Part shown: positions 1 to 8,418 of the stretch, in pieces
Position numbering within the stretch: position 1 is the stretch's first letter
How the letters are laid out: every line of letters starts with the position of its first letter
Assembly: GCA_002412775.1 (NCBI GenBank)
Contig: DHVT01000007.1
Span: 17,870 to 81,869 of the forward strand
Length of the DNA stretch: 64,000 nucleotides
Source: Firmicutes bacterium UBA5201
Lineage (GTDB): Bacteria > Bacillota > Clostridia > Peptostreptococcales > Acidaminobacteraceae
Reading direction: 5' to 3'
Notes under the pieces: model-generated
What the model saw: only the letters and a program-made list of their open reading frames with translations
The model's database searches: none
Told to the model about the DNA's origin: nothing
Made by a program: the position numbers and the translations under genes

Positions 1-1
1 T

Positions 2-442
2 GGAATATTGGCTGGTTGCCCAGTGGTCAACATCAAAGCGACTTTGCTTGATGGATCGTATCATGCGGTCGACTCATCTGAGATGGCCTTTAAGATGGCG
101 GCCCACTTGGCGTTCAAGAAAGGTATGGAACAGGCGAAACCTGTATTGCTTGAACCTGTTGCTCATGTGGAGATTTATGTGCCTGATGAGTATATGGGAG
201 ACATCATGGGCGATATGAATAGAAGAAGAGGCAGAATTCTAGGCATGGAACCCAATGAGTCGGGATATCAAAAAGTCATCGCTGAGGCACCACAATCGGA
301 AATGTTCGAATATGCGACTGATTTGAGATCCATGACACAGGCAAGAGGATGGTTCAGCATGAAAGTCGAGCGTTATGACGAAGTACCGATGCAAATCGCA
401 GTTAAAATCATTGAACAAATTAAGAAGGATAATGAAAAATAG
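2..442 (+). CDS. Elongation factor G-like protein, C-terminal part (5' end outside window)
   Basis: The reading frame is open from the first bases, so the gene begins upstream; 146 residues are visible. They align with domains IV and V of EF-G: a DGSYH-VDS segment, MAFK, then a domain-V stretch with GD-MGD-RRG and EMF-YATDLRS. The same motifs occur in the full fusA at 26804-28870, but many residues differ, so this is a paralogue, not a second identical copy. By family it is a ribosome-associated GTPase of the EF-G/FusA2 group; the GTPase domain is not in view, so translocase versus ribosome-recycling or stress role cannot be told. It closes with a strong terminator directly after the stop codon. 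Confidence 0.85.
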   Translation, partial: GILAGCPVVNIKATLLDGSYHAVDSSEMAFKMAAHLAFKKGMEQAKPVLLEPVAHVEIYVPDEYMGDIMGDMNRRRGRILGMEPNESGYQKVIAEAPQSEMFEYATDLRSMTQARGWFSMKVERYDEVPMQIAVKIIEQIKKDNEK

Positions 443-482
443 AAAAAAAGATATGAGCGCATCAGCGCTCATATCTTTTTTT
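443..482 (+). terminator. Intrinsic terminator, bidirectional, after EF-G-like gene
   Basis: An 11-bp perfect stem, GATATGAGCGC (450-460) with GCGCTCATATC (465-475), has a four-base ATCA loop and is flanked by A7 on the left and T7 on the right, so it can act on both strands. Confidence 0.93.
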
Positions 483-588
483 CTATTTTCGCGTAGTTAA
501 GTTTCCGTAGGAAACTTATTAGCGTCTCAGCCCACATTTCGAAAAGCCACTGAGGAAAGGACGCGAAAGCGCTCATATCTTTTTTCTT
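465..588 (+). repeat. Duplicated terminator arm around a structured ~85-bp insert
   Basis: The right arm of the preceding terminator plus its T tract (465-481) recurs at 569-585. Between the copies lies a self-complementary segment: TTTCGCGT (487-494) pairs with ACGCGAAA (561-568), and inside it GTTTCC (501-506) pairs with GGAAAC (510-515) and CTCAG (526-530) with CTGAG (550-554). The direct repeats could be a target-site duplication around a small palindromic element, or an alternative partner for the left terminator arm at 450-460. No reading frame or promoter was recognised in 443-639. Confidence 0.6.
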
Positions 589-639
589 TCAATATCCCCC
601 TTTAATTGTTAAACTAGAAGAAAAGCGGGATGGTGAGCG

Positions 640-3108
640 ATGTTGGATTATAACTTTGATGAAAAAGCGAATGACGTGATCAATTTTGCTTTTGCAGAGG
701 CGCGTGATTTGGGACATAAATTCATAGGTACGGAACACTTTGCCCTGGGACTGTCACTCATAAAAGGGTCTAAAGTGACTGAACTGCTTGAGAGTTATGG
801 CGTGACCCACCAAAATGTCAAAATGGAAATTGTAAAAATCATTGGAAAAGGCGACCCTTCTGAAGGCATCGAAGATTATACGAGAAGAGCGCGGGAGTGT
901 TTGGAAAGAAGTCATCAATATGCTGTCAAGACGAACAACTCGGAAATAATTCCTGAACATATTTTTTTAGCGATCATGCATGATCGAATGTCCATGGGAT
1001 ATAAAATCTTGAGTCGACTGAACCTGGATATAGCCAGTGTCCTAAAGGGTGTGCTGATTGAGCAACAAAGCGCAATCCTCGAAACGAACATCATCAAGGG
1101 TGATGCAACCGGCAAACGGAATATCAAGATGATGGAGCTTTCGACAGATTACGAGGAAGAAAAGGTCTCGACATTTGGTCTTGATTTGACGGAACGTGCC
1201 AAAGATGTGCCGTTTGACATTGTTATTGGCAGAGAAGAGATTATTGAGCGTATTTTGCTGGTCTTATCCAGGAAAACCAAAAATAATGCATGTCTTGTAG
1301 GAGAACCTGGGGTCGGTAAAACGGCAATAGTACAAGGGCTGGCCAACAGAATTGCAGACGGTCATGTTCCAGATGTACTCAGAGACAAGAAAATAATTGA
1401 GGTCAATATCGGATCATTGGTATCGGGAACATCTTATAGAGGACAATTCGAGGAGCGGATGAACGACTGGATTCAAAGCATGATCTCCGGAGGTGACACC
1501 ATTGCCTTTATAGATGAGATACACAATCTCATTGGAGTGGGTGCCACAGGAGACAAATCACTGGACGCAATAGGCATGTTGAAACCCTATTTGGCGAATG
1601 GTCAGATCCAAATCATTGGCGCCACAACTTACGACGACTTTCAAAAATATATGGAACCTGATCAGGCGTTAATTAGAAGAATGACGGTCATTGATGTCAA
1701 GGAACCGACGGATGAAGAAACCTATGAAATCTTGAATCATGTCAAATCCAATTATGAGATCCATCATGGTGTCGTGATCGGTGATGATGCGGTAAGAAGC
1801 GCCATTCAGCTATCAAAGCGATATCTTACGGACAGAAGACTTCCTGATAAGGCAATCGACCTCATTGATGAGGCTTCTTCACGAAAGAGATATGAAAATA
1901 TAAAAACATTGGAAATTATCGATGAGTTGAAATATAGGCTGCAACAATTGAAAACGGAGAAAGAAAACTCAATTATCGAAATGGATTTTGAAAATGCATC
2001 AAAAATACAAAGTGAGGAAAAACGGATTTTATCTCATATTGAGAAGAATCGAAACACAAAAGCTTTGATGTCTTCACAGAAGCTGCTGATTGGGAAGGCG
2101 GATATTGAAAAAGTGGTGTCGGATTGGGTTCAGATTCCCATTACCAAGTTATCCTCAAATGACAAAGAAAGACTTGTTGCGCTTGAAAGCAAACTCTCGG
2201 AGAGCATATTTGGTCAGGAGAACGCCATCAATGTCGTCTCAAGAGCTCTCAAACGTTCAAGAATCGGAATCAAAGATCCGAAGAAACCTACAGGAGTGTT
2301 CCTTTTTGTTGGACCGACCGGAGTTGGTAAAACAGAGCTTGCAAGAAAAATAGCAGATGTTTTCTATGGGGACGATAGAAGTCTGATCAAGATCGATATG
2401 TCTGAATATATGGAAAAGCATGCCGTGTCAAAATTGATCGGATCACCACCAGGATATGAGGGGCATAGAGAAGGCGGTTATCTTACAGGTGCGGTCAAAA
2501 AGAATCCGTATTCAGTAGTGGTGTTTGATGAAGTGGAAAAAGCTCATGAAGAGGTTATAGACATACTGCTTCAGGTAATGGATGAAGGGACTCTCAAGGA
2601 TGGACGTGGAGTGAGTGTGAATTTCAAAGATGCTCTGATCATACTCACATCAAATCTTGGAACAAAGGATTTGGTCAACAAACAAGTCGGATTTTTAAAG
2701 TCCACAGATGCCGTCAACAATGAAGAAAAAATAAGGGAAGCGTGCAAATCGTTTTTTAAACCGGAATTCATCAACCGAATGGATGAAATCATCGTATTCG
2801 ATCCCCTGAGTGTCGCTTCAGCATCACTTATTGTCAGAAAACACATTGATGCCTTTAAGAACCAAATGTCGGAAAAAAATTTGGAGATCACAGTTTCCGA
2901 CGATGTCATCGAATGGATCGCAAAGAGCTACTACAGTCCTGAGTATGGTGCCAGACCCCTAGGTCGTGCTGTGGATAAAGAAATCAAAGACGTTGTTGCG
3001 GAGTATGTGCTGGAAAGCATTGAGGAGTCATTCGAAATATCATTTGATTTTGATGACTCTAAAAAAATGATGATTCATCATAAGACACAGAGGAGAAAAA
3101 ATGTCTAA
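640..3108 (+). CDS. clpC: ATP-dependent Clp protease ATP-binding subunit ClpC
   Basis: Hsp100/AAA+ unfoldase of 822 residues that feeds substrates to ClpP and acts in protein quality control in the cytoplasm. Visible order: N-terminal Clp repeat domain (about 1-145), first AAA+ module with Walker A GEPGVGKT at 221-228 and Walker B near 290 (FIDEIHNL), a UVR-like coiled insert around 435-470, and second AAA+ module with GPTGVGKT at 558-565 and VVFDEVEKAH near 628. Length fits ClpC. In Bacilli clpC normally follows ctsR-mcsA-mcsB; here it follows an EF-G-like gene, and no CtsR heptad repeats were found upstream, so its heat regulation is probably different. ATG at 640 overlooks a modest GGTGA site. 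radA overlaps its end by 8 bases. Confidence 0.96.
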   Translation: MLDYNFDEKANDVINFAFAEARDLGHKFIGTEHFALGLSLIKGSKVTELLESYGVTHQNVKMEIVKIIGKGDPSEGIEDYTRRARECLERSHQYAVKTNNSEIIPEHIFLAIMHDRMSMGYKILSRLNLDIASVLKGVLIEQQSAILETNIIKGDATGKRNIKMMELSTDYEEEKVSTFGLDLTERAKDVPFDIVIGREEIIERILLVLSRKTKNNACLVGEPGVGKTAIVQGLANRIADGHVPDVLRDKKIIEVNIGSLVSGTSYRGQFEERMNDWIQSMISGGDTIAFIDEIHNLIGVGATGDKSLDAIGMLKPYLANGQIQIIGATTYDDFQKYMEPDQALIRRMTVIDVKEPTDEETYEILNHVKSNYEIHHGVVIGDDAVRSAIQLSKRYLTDRRLPDKAIDLIDEASSRKRYENIKTLEIIDELKYRLQQLKTEKENSIIEMDFENASKIQSEEKRILSHIEKNRNTKALMSSQKLLIGKADIEKVVSDWVQIPITKLSSNDKERLVALESKLSESIFGQENAINVVSRALKRSRIGIKDPKKPTGVFLFVGPTGVGKTELARKIADVFYGDDRSLIKIDMSEYMEKHAVSKLIGSPPGYEGHREGGYLTGAVKKNPYSVVVFDEVEKAHEEVIDILLQVMDEGTLKDGRGVSVNFKDALIILTSNLGTKDLVNKQVGFLKSTDAVNNEEKIREACKSFFKPEFINRMDEIIVFDPLSVASASLIVRKHIDAFKNQMSEKNLEITVSDDVIEWIAKSYYSPEYGARPLGRAVDKEIKDVVAEYVLESIEESFEISFDFDDSKKMMIHHKTQRRKNV

Positions 3109-4459
3109 AGTCAAAAGCAAATATGTTTGTCAGGAATGTGGAAGCATTTCACCCAAGTGGCTTGGAAAATGCTCTGATTGTGGTGCTTGGAACAGTTTTG
3201 TGGAAGAACCTGACGTAAAACCGATGAAAGCGGCTACGCTCGATATCGGAAATGCAAGTCAACCTCAAAAAATAATAGATGTCACATTCGATTTGGAAGA
3301 GCGTTATTCCACACGAATCAAGGAACTCGATATTGTTCTTGGTGGCGGTGTAGTCAAGGGATCCCTGATCTTGGTCGGTGGAGATCCGGGAATTGGAAAA
3401 TCCACACTTTTGTTACAAGTGGCACATAACATCGCCAGTGGCAAACGTTTGGTGCTTTATGTTTCTGGAGAAGAGTCCGTCAAACAGACAAAGCTCCGTG
3501 CGCAAAGGTTGGGTGTGGACTCTGAGAACTTATATATCGTCGCAGAAAACAATTTGGAAAAAATCAAATATCATGTTGAGAATCTGAAACCGGAAGTTCT
3601 GATTGTGGATTCCATCCAAACCGTGTACGGACCGGAAGTCGCATCGGCACCTGGGAGTGTCAGTCAGGTCAGGGAAGCGACCAATCAATTCATGAATCTT
3701 TCAAAAAGGAATGGGATCAGCACGTTTTTGGTTGGCCATGTCACCAAGACGGGAGCCATTGCGGGACCAAAAGTACTGGAACACATGGTGGATACGGTTC
3801 TTTATTTTGAAGGTGAAGGACATAATCTTTTTAGAATACTGAGAGCTGTTAAAAACAGATTTGGTTCAACCAATGAAATCGGCATTTTTGAGATGACGAA
3901 TTTTGGATTGCAGGAGGTCGACAATCCTTCGAAAATATTCTTGTCAAATACTATGATCAAGGAAGCGGGTTCTGTTGTTATTCCAACTCTGGAAGGGACA
4001 AGAACCGTATTGGTGGAAATGCAGTGCCTTGTTTCTCAGACCAATTTCAATATGCCTAGAAGAATGGCGGTGGGGATTGATTACAACAAATTGATTCTGC
4101 TGACTGCGGTGCTTGAAAAAAAAGCTGGAATGATGCTTTATAATCAGGATATCTATCTTAATGTCGTGGGTGGCATGACTATAGATGAACCTGCAGCGGA
4201 TCTCGCCATTATCGTCGCAATCGCTTCAAGTTTCAGAGAAATAAAGATTCCGGACGATATGATTGTTTTCGGAGAAGTCGGATTGACAGGAGAAATCCGT
4301 GCGATCAATCAGGTGCAGCAAAGGGTCAATGAAGCGGCCAAAATGGGGTTCAAGAAGGCACTTATACCGCATGCAAACCTTGATGGGCTCAAAAGGCCGG
4401 AAAATTTCCAGGCCATAGGCATGAAACATATTGAAGAGGTATTCAAATACTTTTTTTAG
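3101..4459 (+). CDS. radA: DNA repair protein RadA
   Basis: RecA-like ATPase of 452 residues promoting branch migration in recombination repair. The N-terminal zinc finger has C10-x2-C13 and C24-x2-C27; Walker A GGDPGIGKST is at 93-102; the RadA-specific KNRFG motif is at 251-255; the C-terminal half is the Lon-protease-like domain ending with a GEVGLTGEIR segment. The ATG overlaps the clpC stop, so the two are co-transcribed. In many Firmicutes disA comes next; here a gene on the opposite strand converges on radA instead. Confidence 0.97.
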   Translation: MSKVKSKYVCQECGSISPKWLGKCSDCGAWNSFVEEPDVKPMKAATLDIGNASQPQKIIDVTFDLEERYSTRIKELDIVLGGGVVKGSLILVGGDPGIGKSTLLLQVAHNIASGKRLVLYVSGEESVKQTKLRAQRLGVDSENLYIVAENNLEKIKYHVENLKPEVLIVDSIQTVYGPEVASAPGSVSQVREATNQFMNLSKRNGISTFLVGHVTKTGAIAGPKVLEHMVDTVLYFEGEGHNLFRILRAVKNRFGSTNEIGIFEMTNFGLQEVDNPSKIFLSNTMIKEAGSVVIPTLEGTRTVLVEMQCLVSQTNFNMPRRMAVGIDYNKLILLTAVLEKKAGMMLYNQDIYLNVVGGMTIDEPAADLAIIVAIASSFREIKIPDDMIVFGEVGLTGEIRAINQVQQRVNEAAKMGFKKALIPHANLDGLKRPENFQAIGMKHIEEVFKYFF

Positions 4460-4467
4460 TAAAATAA

Positions 4468-4510
4468 AAAGGCAGCAAATGGCATCTCATGGATGACGTT
4501 TGCTGCCTGA
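4468..4510. terminator. Bidirectional terminator between radA and the 4525-4920 gene
   Basis: GGCAGCAAA (4471-4479) pairs with TTTGCTGCC (4499-4507); CATC/GATG near the apex (4483-4486, 4492-4495) extends it. A-rich sequence on the left supplies a T tract for the minus-strand gene. Confidence 0.82.
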
Positions 4511-4524
4511 TTGTTTTATCGACT

Positions 4525-4920
4525 TTAGTAGAGACTGAACTTACCAAGAGTATTGATTTTATTGTATTCCTTAAGTAGAACATCATAAAGGTTCAAATCG
4601 AGAACATTACATAGGGCTGCGACATAAAACTCAAGTCTGCCCAGTTCCTCTTCAATTTTTTCGCGGCAAACTGGGCAAGGTTTACCCTGAATATGCTCTG
4701 CGCGATATTCCTTCAAGGCATCATATGTAAGCCCTTCCGGGAACTCAGTTTTGGAGACATCCAATTTCACACAACCGCAATTTGTTATGGATTTGATCAC
4801 TGCACGATTGGATTTTGAAGCCGATTCACTCATTTTGCTTACTATATCCAACAAATTTGCATGTCTGATCAGGACTTCGTCTACCCTATTTTGAAATTCA
4901 TCATAAATTACGTCTTTCAT
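4525..4920 (-). CDS. Conserved clostridial protein with CGC and CPVC motifs, function unknown
   Basis: A 131-residue soluble protein. The start is set by ATG at 4920 with AGGAGGAATT directly before it; the frame extends further upstream but that part looks like untranslated DNA. The N-terminal half is helical; then come a TNCGC motif (about residues 49-53) and a CPVC motif (about 79-82) followed by a helical tail. The four or so cysteines suggest a metal or disulfide site. From memory, similar proteins beside carD/radA in Clostridia carry a DUF1573 label; this is recall, not a search. An extended -10 (TGATAGAAT on the minus strand, about 4976-4984) could drive it. It is transcribed away from carD. 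Confidence 0.75.
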   Translation of the reverse strand: MKDVIYDEFQNRVDEVLIRHANLLDIVSKMSESASKSNRAVIKSITNCGCVKLDVSKTEFPEGLTYDALKEYRAEHIQGKPCPVCREKIEEELGRLEFYVAALCNVLDLNLYDVLLKEYNKINTLGKFSLY

Positions 4921-5039
4921 AATTCCTCCTATAAACATAAGACCAAAAGTCAACTTAGAGATATGGATTGCTTTTATTCTATCACAAATGAATTTAAACA
5001 AAAAGTAATATAAACAAATAATCCTTCTGAATAAAAGGC

Positions 5040-5068
5040 TTGACAAGGAATTGTGCTAAATGTAAAAT
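5040..5068 (+). promoter_or_regulatory. Upstream promoter of carD
   Basis: TTGACA (5040-5045), 17-bp spacer, TAAAAT (5063-5068): close to the SigA consensus. Confidence 0.65.
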
Positions 5069-5077
5069 ATAGGTTTG

Positions 5078-5106
5078 TTGTGATTAAGTCCAAAATAGTG
5101 TATAAT
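5078..5106 (+). promoter_or_regulatory. Proximal promoter of carD
   Basis: TTGTGA (5078-5083), 17-bp spacer, TATAAT (5101-5106), 33 bp before the carD start. Two tandem SigA-type promoters fit a growth-linked gene. Confidence 0.7.
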
Positions 5107-5138
5107 GAATATAAATAAAGGATGCATGGAGGGATTGA

Positions 5139-5621
5139 ATGTTTAAAATCGGAGATAGAGTTGTGTACCCTATGCATGGAGCTGGGATTATTGAAGCAAT
5201 AGAAGAAAAAGAGTTGCTGGGTGACAGCAAACTGTTTTATATTTTAAAATTGCCAATTAAAAACATGAAGGTGATGTTGCCGATTGATTCCGCTGAGAAT
5301 TTGGGTGTACGTAAAGTCGTTGACAACGATGTTTTGACTGAAGTTATGGAAGTCCTCAGCCAAGAAAAAGGTGTTATGCCAGACAACTGGAACAGACGTT
5401 ACAGATCCAATCTGGAAAAAGTGAAGACGGGTGACATTTTTGAAGTGGCACAAGTGGTCAGAAATCTTGAAATATTGGATCGTGAAAAAGGATTGTCAAC
5501 AGGCGAGAGAAAGATGCTCAGCAATTCAAAGCAAATATTGATCAGTGAAATGATTTTAGCGAAAAATTTGAATGAAGACGAAGCTGCAACTTTGGTCAAT
5601 ATGACCATAGGCAGTCATTAA
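5139..5621 (+). CDS. carD: CarD/CdnL family transcriptional regulator
   Basis: A 160-residue protein starting MFKIGDRVVYPMHGAG, the signature of the CarD_TRCF RNA-polymerase-interaction domain (about 1-60), followed by an all-helical C-terminal domain. Family members bind the RNA polymerase beta subunit and stabilise open complexes, notably at rRNA promoters. ATG at 5139 is preceded by GGAGGG. It stands alone between its own tandem promoters and a terminator. Confidence 0.93.
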   Translation: MFKIGDRVVYPMHGAGIIEAIEEKELLGDSKLFYILKLPIKNMKVMLPIDSAENLGVRKVVDNDVLTEVMEVLSQEKGVMPDNWNRRYRSNLEKVKTGDIFEVAQVVRNLEILDREKGLSTGERKMLSNSKQILISEMILAKNLNEDEAATLVNMTIGSH

Positions 5622-5631
5622 AAGAAAATAC

Positions 5632-5655
5632 GAGGCTTAGGCCTCATTTTTTTTT
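5632..5655 (+). terminator. Terminator after carD
   Basis: GAGGC (5632-5636) and GCCTC (5641-5645) form a short GC-rich stem around TTAG, followed by A and nine T's. Confidence 0.85.
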
Positions 5656-5742
5656 GTGTGCTTTGAAATTCTTTGTTGCTGTGTTACAATTTAAAAGACC
5701 CTCAAAAAGGGTACAATATAATAACTGGAAGGGAGGGTCAGC

Positions 5743-6840
5743 GTGATTGAGAAAATAATCAAATACATCATTACTTTTGTTGGATTTTGTGTCGGTGTTG
5801 GTACCGGGATCTATTTGACGGATTTTGTTTATGAAAGGGACCTTTTTAATCTTCATCGTATGGTTTATACGATATCATTGCCATTTTTATTCGGACTTAT
5901 TTTTACCATTATTACTTTTTTCATTTCTAAATTGATGATTGCCCTAGGAAAAAAACTTGCACAGTATACCCAAACGGAACTTGAGAAAATTCCTCAGCAT
6001 GAGTTGTTGTTCATGTTTGGAGGTCTCGTACTTGGATTGGTGGTTGCTTTTCTAATAAGCGGATTGTTTGAAATCATTCCGATACCAATGGTCGCAAGTG
6101 CACTTAAAATATTGGCATATATATTCTTGGGTTATTTGGGAATCAATATCGCACAAAGGAATTCGAAAGATCCATCCAAGCTTGGTGAGTTTTCAAAACG
6201 AATCAATGTGGGAAAACAAATCAAAGAAAAAGGTGGGACTTATGGTGCCAAACCGAAGATCTTGGACACAAGTGTCATCATCGACGGACGCATCGCCGAT
6301 ATTTGCAAGACGGGATTCATAGAGGGTGATATCATCATTCCTGAATTTGTCCTAAGGGAACTCAGACATATAGCGGATTCATCGGACGGACTCAAGCGCA
6401 ATAGGGGAAGAAGAGGTCTTGATATTCTCAAGATCATTCAGAAGGAACTTCCGATTGATGTCAAGATCATTGATGAGGACTTTGAGGATATTTCAGAAGT
6501 TGACGTGAAATTGATCAAGCTTGCACAAAAGATGAATGCAAGCATTGTAACAAACGACTTTAACCTCAATAAGGTCGCTTCACTTCAGGAAGTGCATATA
6601 CTCAATATCAATGAGCTGGCAAACGCAGTGAAACCTGTCGTTCTGCCGGGTGAGGAAATGCTGGTTCAAATTATCAAAGAGGGTAAGGAAAACAATCAGG
6701 GCGTATCCTATCTCGATGATGGAACAATGATCGTTGTCGAAGATGGTCGAAAATTCATCAACGAGAACATACAGGTCATCGTAACAAGCGTTCTACAAAC
6801 ATCCGCGGGACGTATGATTTTCGCGAAATCCAAAAATTGA
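5743..6840 (+). CDS. PIN/TRAM domain membrane protein (YacL family)
   Basis: A 365-residue protein with about four transmembrane segments in the first 135 residues, then a PIN nuclease-fold domain beginning KILDTSVIIDGR (D165) with a second acidic motif TNDF at 260-263, and a C-terminal TRAM RNA-binding domain (about 300-360). By family it is a presumed membrane-tethered ribonuclease of unknown substrate; B. subtilis YacL sits in the same neighbourhood before ispD. The start is GTG with a GGGAGGGTC site; GACCCTC at 5697-5703 could pair with GAGGGTC at 5733-5739 and mask that site. Confidence 0.9.
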   Translation: MIEKIIKYIITFVGFCVGVGTGIYLTDFVYERDLFNLHRMVYTISLPFLFGLIFTIITFFISKLMIALGKKLAQYTQTELEKIPQHELLFMFGGLVLGLVVAFLISGLFEIIPIPMVASALKILAYIFLGYLGINIAQRNSKDPSKLGEFSKRINVGKQIKEKGGTYGAKPKILDTSVIIDGRIADICKTGFIEGDIIIPEFVLRELRHIADSSDGLKRNRGRRGLDILKIIQKELPIDVKIIDEDFEDISEVDVKLIKLAQKMNASIVTNDFNLNKVASLQEVHILNINELANAVKPVVLPGEEMLVQIIKEGKENNQGVSYLDDGTMIVVEDGRKFINENIQVIVTSVLQTSAGRMIFAKSKN

Positions 6841-6847
6841 AATTGAT

Positions 6848-6880
6848 AAGAAGGTTATTTGACCTTCTTTATCTTTTTTT
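6848..6880 (+). terminator. Terminator after the PIN/TRAM gene
   Basis: AAGAAGGT (6848-6855) pairs with ACCTTCTT (6862-6869), followed by a T-rich tract to 6881. Confidence 0.85.
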
Positions 6881-6889
6881 TGGTATAAT
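6859..6889 (+). promoter_or_regulatory. Probable promoter of ispD
   Basis: A perfect TATAAT at 6884-6889; the best -35 is TTGACC (6859-6864) with a long 19-bp spacer, placed inside the preceding terminator hairpin. Confidence 0.45.
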
Positions 6890-6924
6890 GTAGGCGAACA
6901 TATTGACAGAAAGAGAGAAAAAAG

Positions 6925-7641
6925 ATGTACGATGGCAATCAAATTGGAGCAATTATTCCTGCCGCGGGAACAGGCAGCAGGATGCAATCCGGTGAAAAAA
7001 AGCAGTTCATGGTATTGAGTGATAGAGAAATACTGGAATGGACACTTGTAAACATTTTAAAAGAGGCAATCATTGATGTGGTTTGGGTTGTTGTACCGAA
7101 GGACGCGTTAGGTTCCGTTGAGGCAAAACTCATTAGGTGGCGGAAGAAATATGGCTTCCATCAAATGATACATGTCGTTGAAGGTGGATCGAACAGACAG
7201 GAGTCTGTCCATAGAGCTTTGAAATGTATTCCTGATTCGATAGAATGGGTCGTGGTGCATGATGGGGTTCGACCTTTTGTGGATATCAAGTGGCTGGATA
7301 GAAATCTGAAATATTTGGCTGAGTTTGATTCGATTGTGTCTGCTTTGCCATCGACGGATACCCTCAAAATTGTGGACAATTGCAATGTTGTACGGACAAC
7401 ATTGAATCGAGAAGAGATCTGGAGTGTTCAGACTCCTCAGGTTTTTAAACATTCCGATCTTAGGAAAGTGCATGATAGGGCAAGCCAAGATCGGTTTTTC
7501 GGAACTGATGATGCGAGTCTTATGGAAAAATATGATTATAAAGTATTGTTATGTGAAGGCGAAAAATCCAATATAAAAATAACCACTCCACTCGATCTGA
7601 TTTTCGGTCAGGCCATTTTGGAATGGTTATCCAAGGAGTGA
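6925..7641 (+). CDS. ispD: 2-C-methyl-D-erythritol 4-phosphate cytidylyltransferase
   Basis: Third step of the MEP isoprenoid pathway: CTP plus MEP gives CDP-ME. 238 residues, full length. The nucleotide-binding loop PAAGTGSRM (12-20) followed by KKQF, the VHDGVRPF segment near 110 and a TDDASL segment near 195 are typical. ispF follows 5 bp after the stop, giving the usual ispDF pair. ATG start at 6925. Confidence 0.96.
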   Translation: MYDGNQIGAIIPAAGTGSRMQSGEKKQFMVLSDREILEWTLVNILKEAIIDVVWVVVPKDALGSVEAKLIRWRKKYGFHQMIHVVEGGSNRQESVHRALKCIPDSIEWVVVHDGVRPFVDIKWLDRNLKYLAEFDSIVSALPSTDTLKIVDNCNVVRTTLNREEIWSVQTPQVFKHSDLRKVHDRASQDRFFGTDDASLMEKYDYKVLLCEGEKSNIKITTPLDLIFGQAILEWLSKE

Positions 7642-7646
7642 TACGA

Positions 7647-8126
7647 ATGAGAATCGGAATGGGATATGATGTCCACCAATTGGTGGAAGGCAGGGAGCTT
7701 ATACTGGGTGGTGTGAACATTCCTTTTGAAAAAGGTTTGCTCGGGCATTCGGATGCGGATGTATTGCTTCATGCCATTATGGATGCGTTGCTTGGTGCCA
7801 TGGCGCTCGGTGATATCGGCAGACATTTTCCCGATACGTCGGATGAGTTTAAAGACATATCCAGTGTGTTACTTTTAAGGAAAGTAGCTGAAACAATGGA
7901 AGAACATCGATATTCAATTGTCAACGTGGATGCGACTATTGTGGCACAGCAACCTAAAATGGCTCCTCACATCGAGTCAATGAGAAAAATCATCTCCGAA
8001 GTGATGGGTTGTGAGCTGGACCAGGTGAACATAAAAGCGACAACAACCGAAAAATTGGGGTTCGAGGGTGCCGGTCTGGGAATTTCCAGCCAAGCGATCG
8101 TACTCCTGAAAAAAATGGAGGTATAA
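7647..8126 (+). CDS. ispF: 2-C-methyl-D-erythritol 2,4-cyclodiphosphate synthase
   Basis: Fifth MEP-pathway step, converting CDP-ME 2-phosphate to the cyclodiphosphate. 159 residues. Metal ligands are seen in GYDVH (D8, H10) and LGHSDADVLLHA (His near 42). The chosen start MRIGMGYDVH has AAGGAG at 7633-7638; an upstream in-frame ATG at 7623 lies inside ispD and lacks a site. Confidence 0.96.
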   Translation: MRIGMGYDVHQLVEGRELILGGVNIPFEKGLLGHSDADVLLHAIMDALLGAMALGDIGRHFPDTSDEFKDISSVLLLRKVAETMEEHRYSIVNVDATIVAQQPKMAPHIESMRKIISEVMGCELDQVNIKATTTEKLGFEGAGLGISSQAIVLLKKMEV

Positions 8127-8384
8127 ATGTCTGAGCATTACAAGTTCTTTCAAAATAATGTGTGCGAATTCTTCCCATGCCACAAAAATGTGGTCGAAGA
8201 GGAGTTCAACTGTCTTTTTTGCTATTGTCCACTTTATATGCTCAAGAATGAATGCGGTGGAGATTTCAAGATGACAAATGGCATCAAGGACTGCAGTGAT
8301 TGCACCAAACCTCATGATTCTGGCAGTTATGCCTATATAATGTCGGGGATGAAGAAGGTCATTGAAAGAGGTTCTGATTTTTAG
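8127..8384 (+). CDS. Cysteine-rich small domain protein
   Basis: An 85-residue protein that starts immediately after the ispF stop codon. It has at least nine cysteines: CEFFPCH, FNCLFCYCPLY, then C-GG and DCSDCTKPH. This spacing matches, from memory, the 'cysteine-rich small domain' (zf-like) family of archaea and anaerobes, presumed to bind zinc or an iron-sulfur centre; its role is unknown. Close packing behind ispDF suggests co-transcription. The gltX promoter lies in its last codons. Confidence 0.85.
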   Translation: MSEHYKFFQNNVCEFFPCHKNVVEEEFNCLFCYCPLYMLKNECGGDFKMTNGIKDCSDCTKPHDSGSYAYIMSGMKKVIERGSDF

Positions 8385-8390
8385 TATAAT
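8362..8390 (+). promoter_or_regulatory. Promoter of gltX
   Basis: TTGAAA (8362-8367), 17-bp spacer, TATAAT (8385-8390), inside the end of the Cys-rich gene and 28 bp before gltX. Confidence 0.75.
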
Positions 8391-8418
8391 AGGCGAGAAG
8401 AAAGAGGAGGCAAACGTT

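Noticed and set aside
443..639. CtsR or CIRCE operator before clpC
   Set aside because: No heptad repeat or CIRCE inverted repeat was found.
5697..5739. Switch hairpin masking the YacL-type start site
   Set aside because: GACCCTC/GAGGGTC pair is only 7 bp and has no partner structure; noted in the gene entry only.
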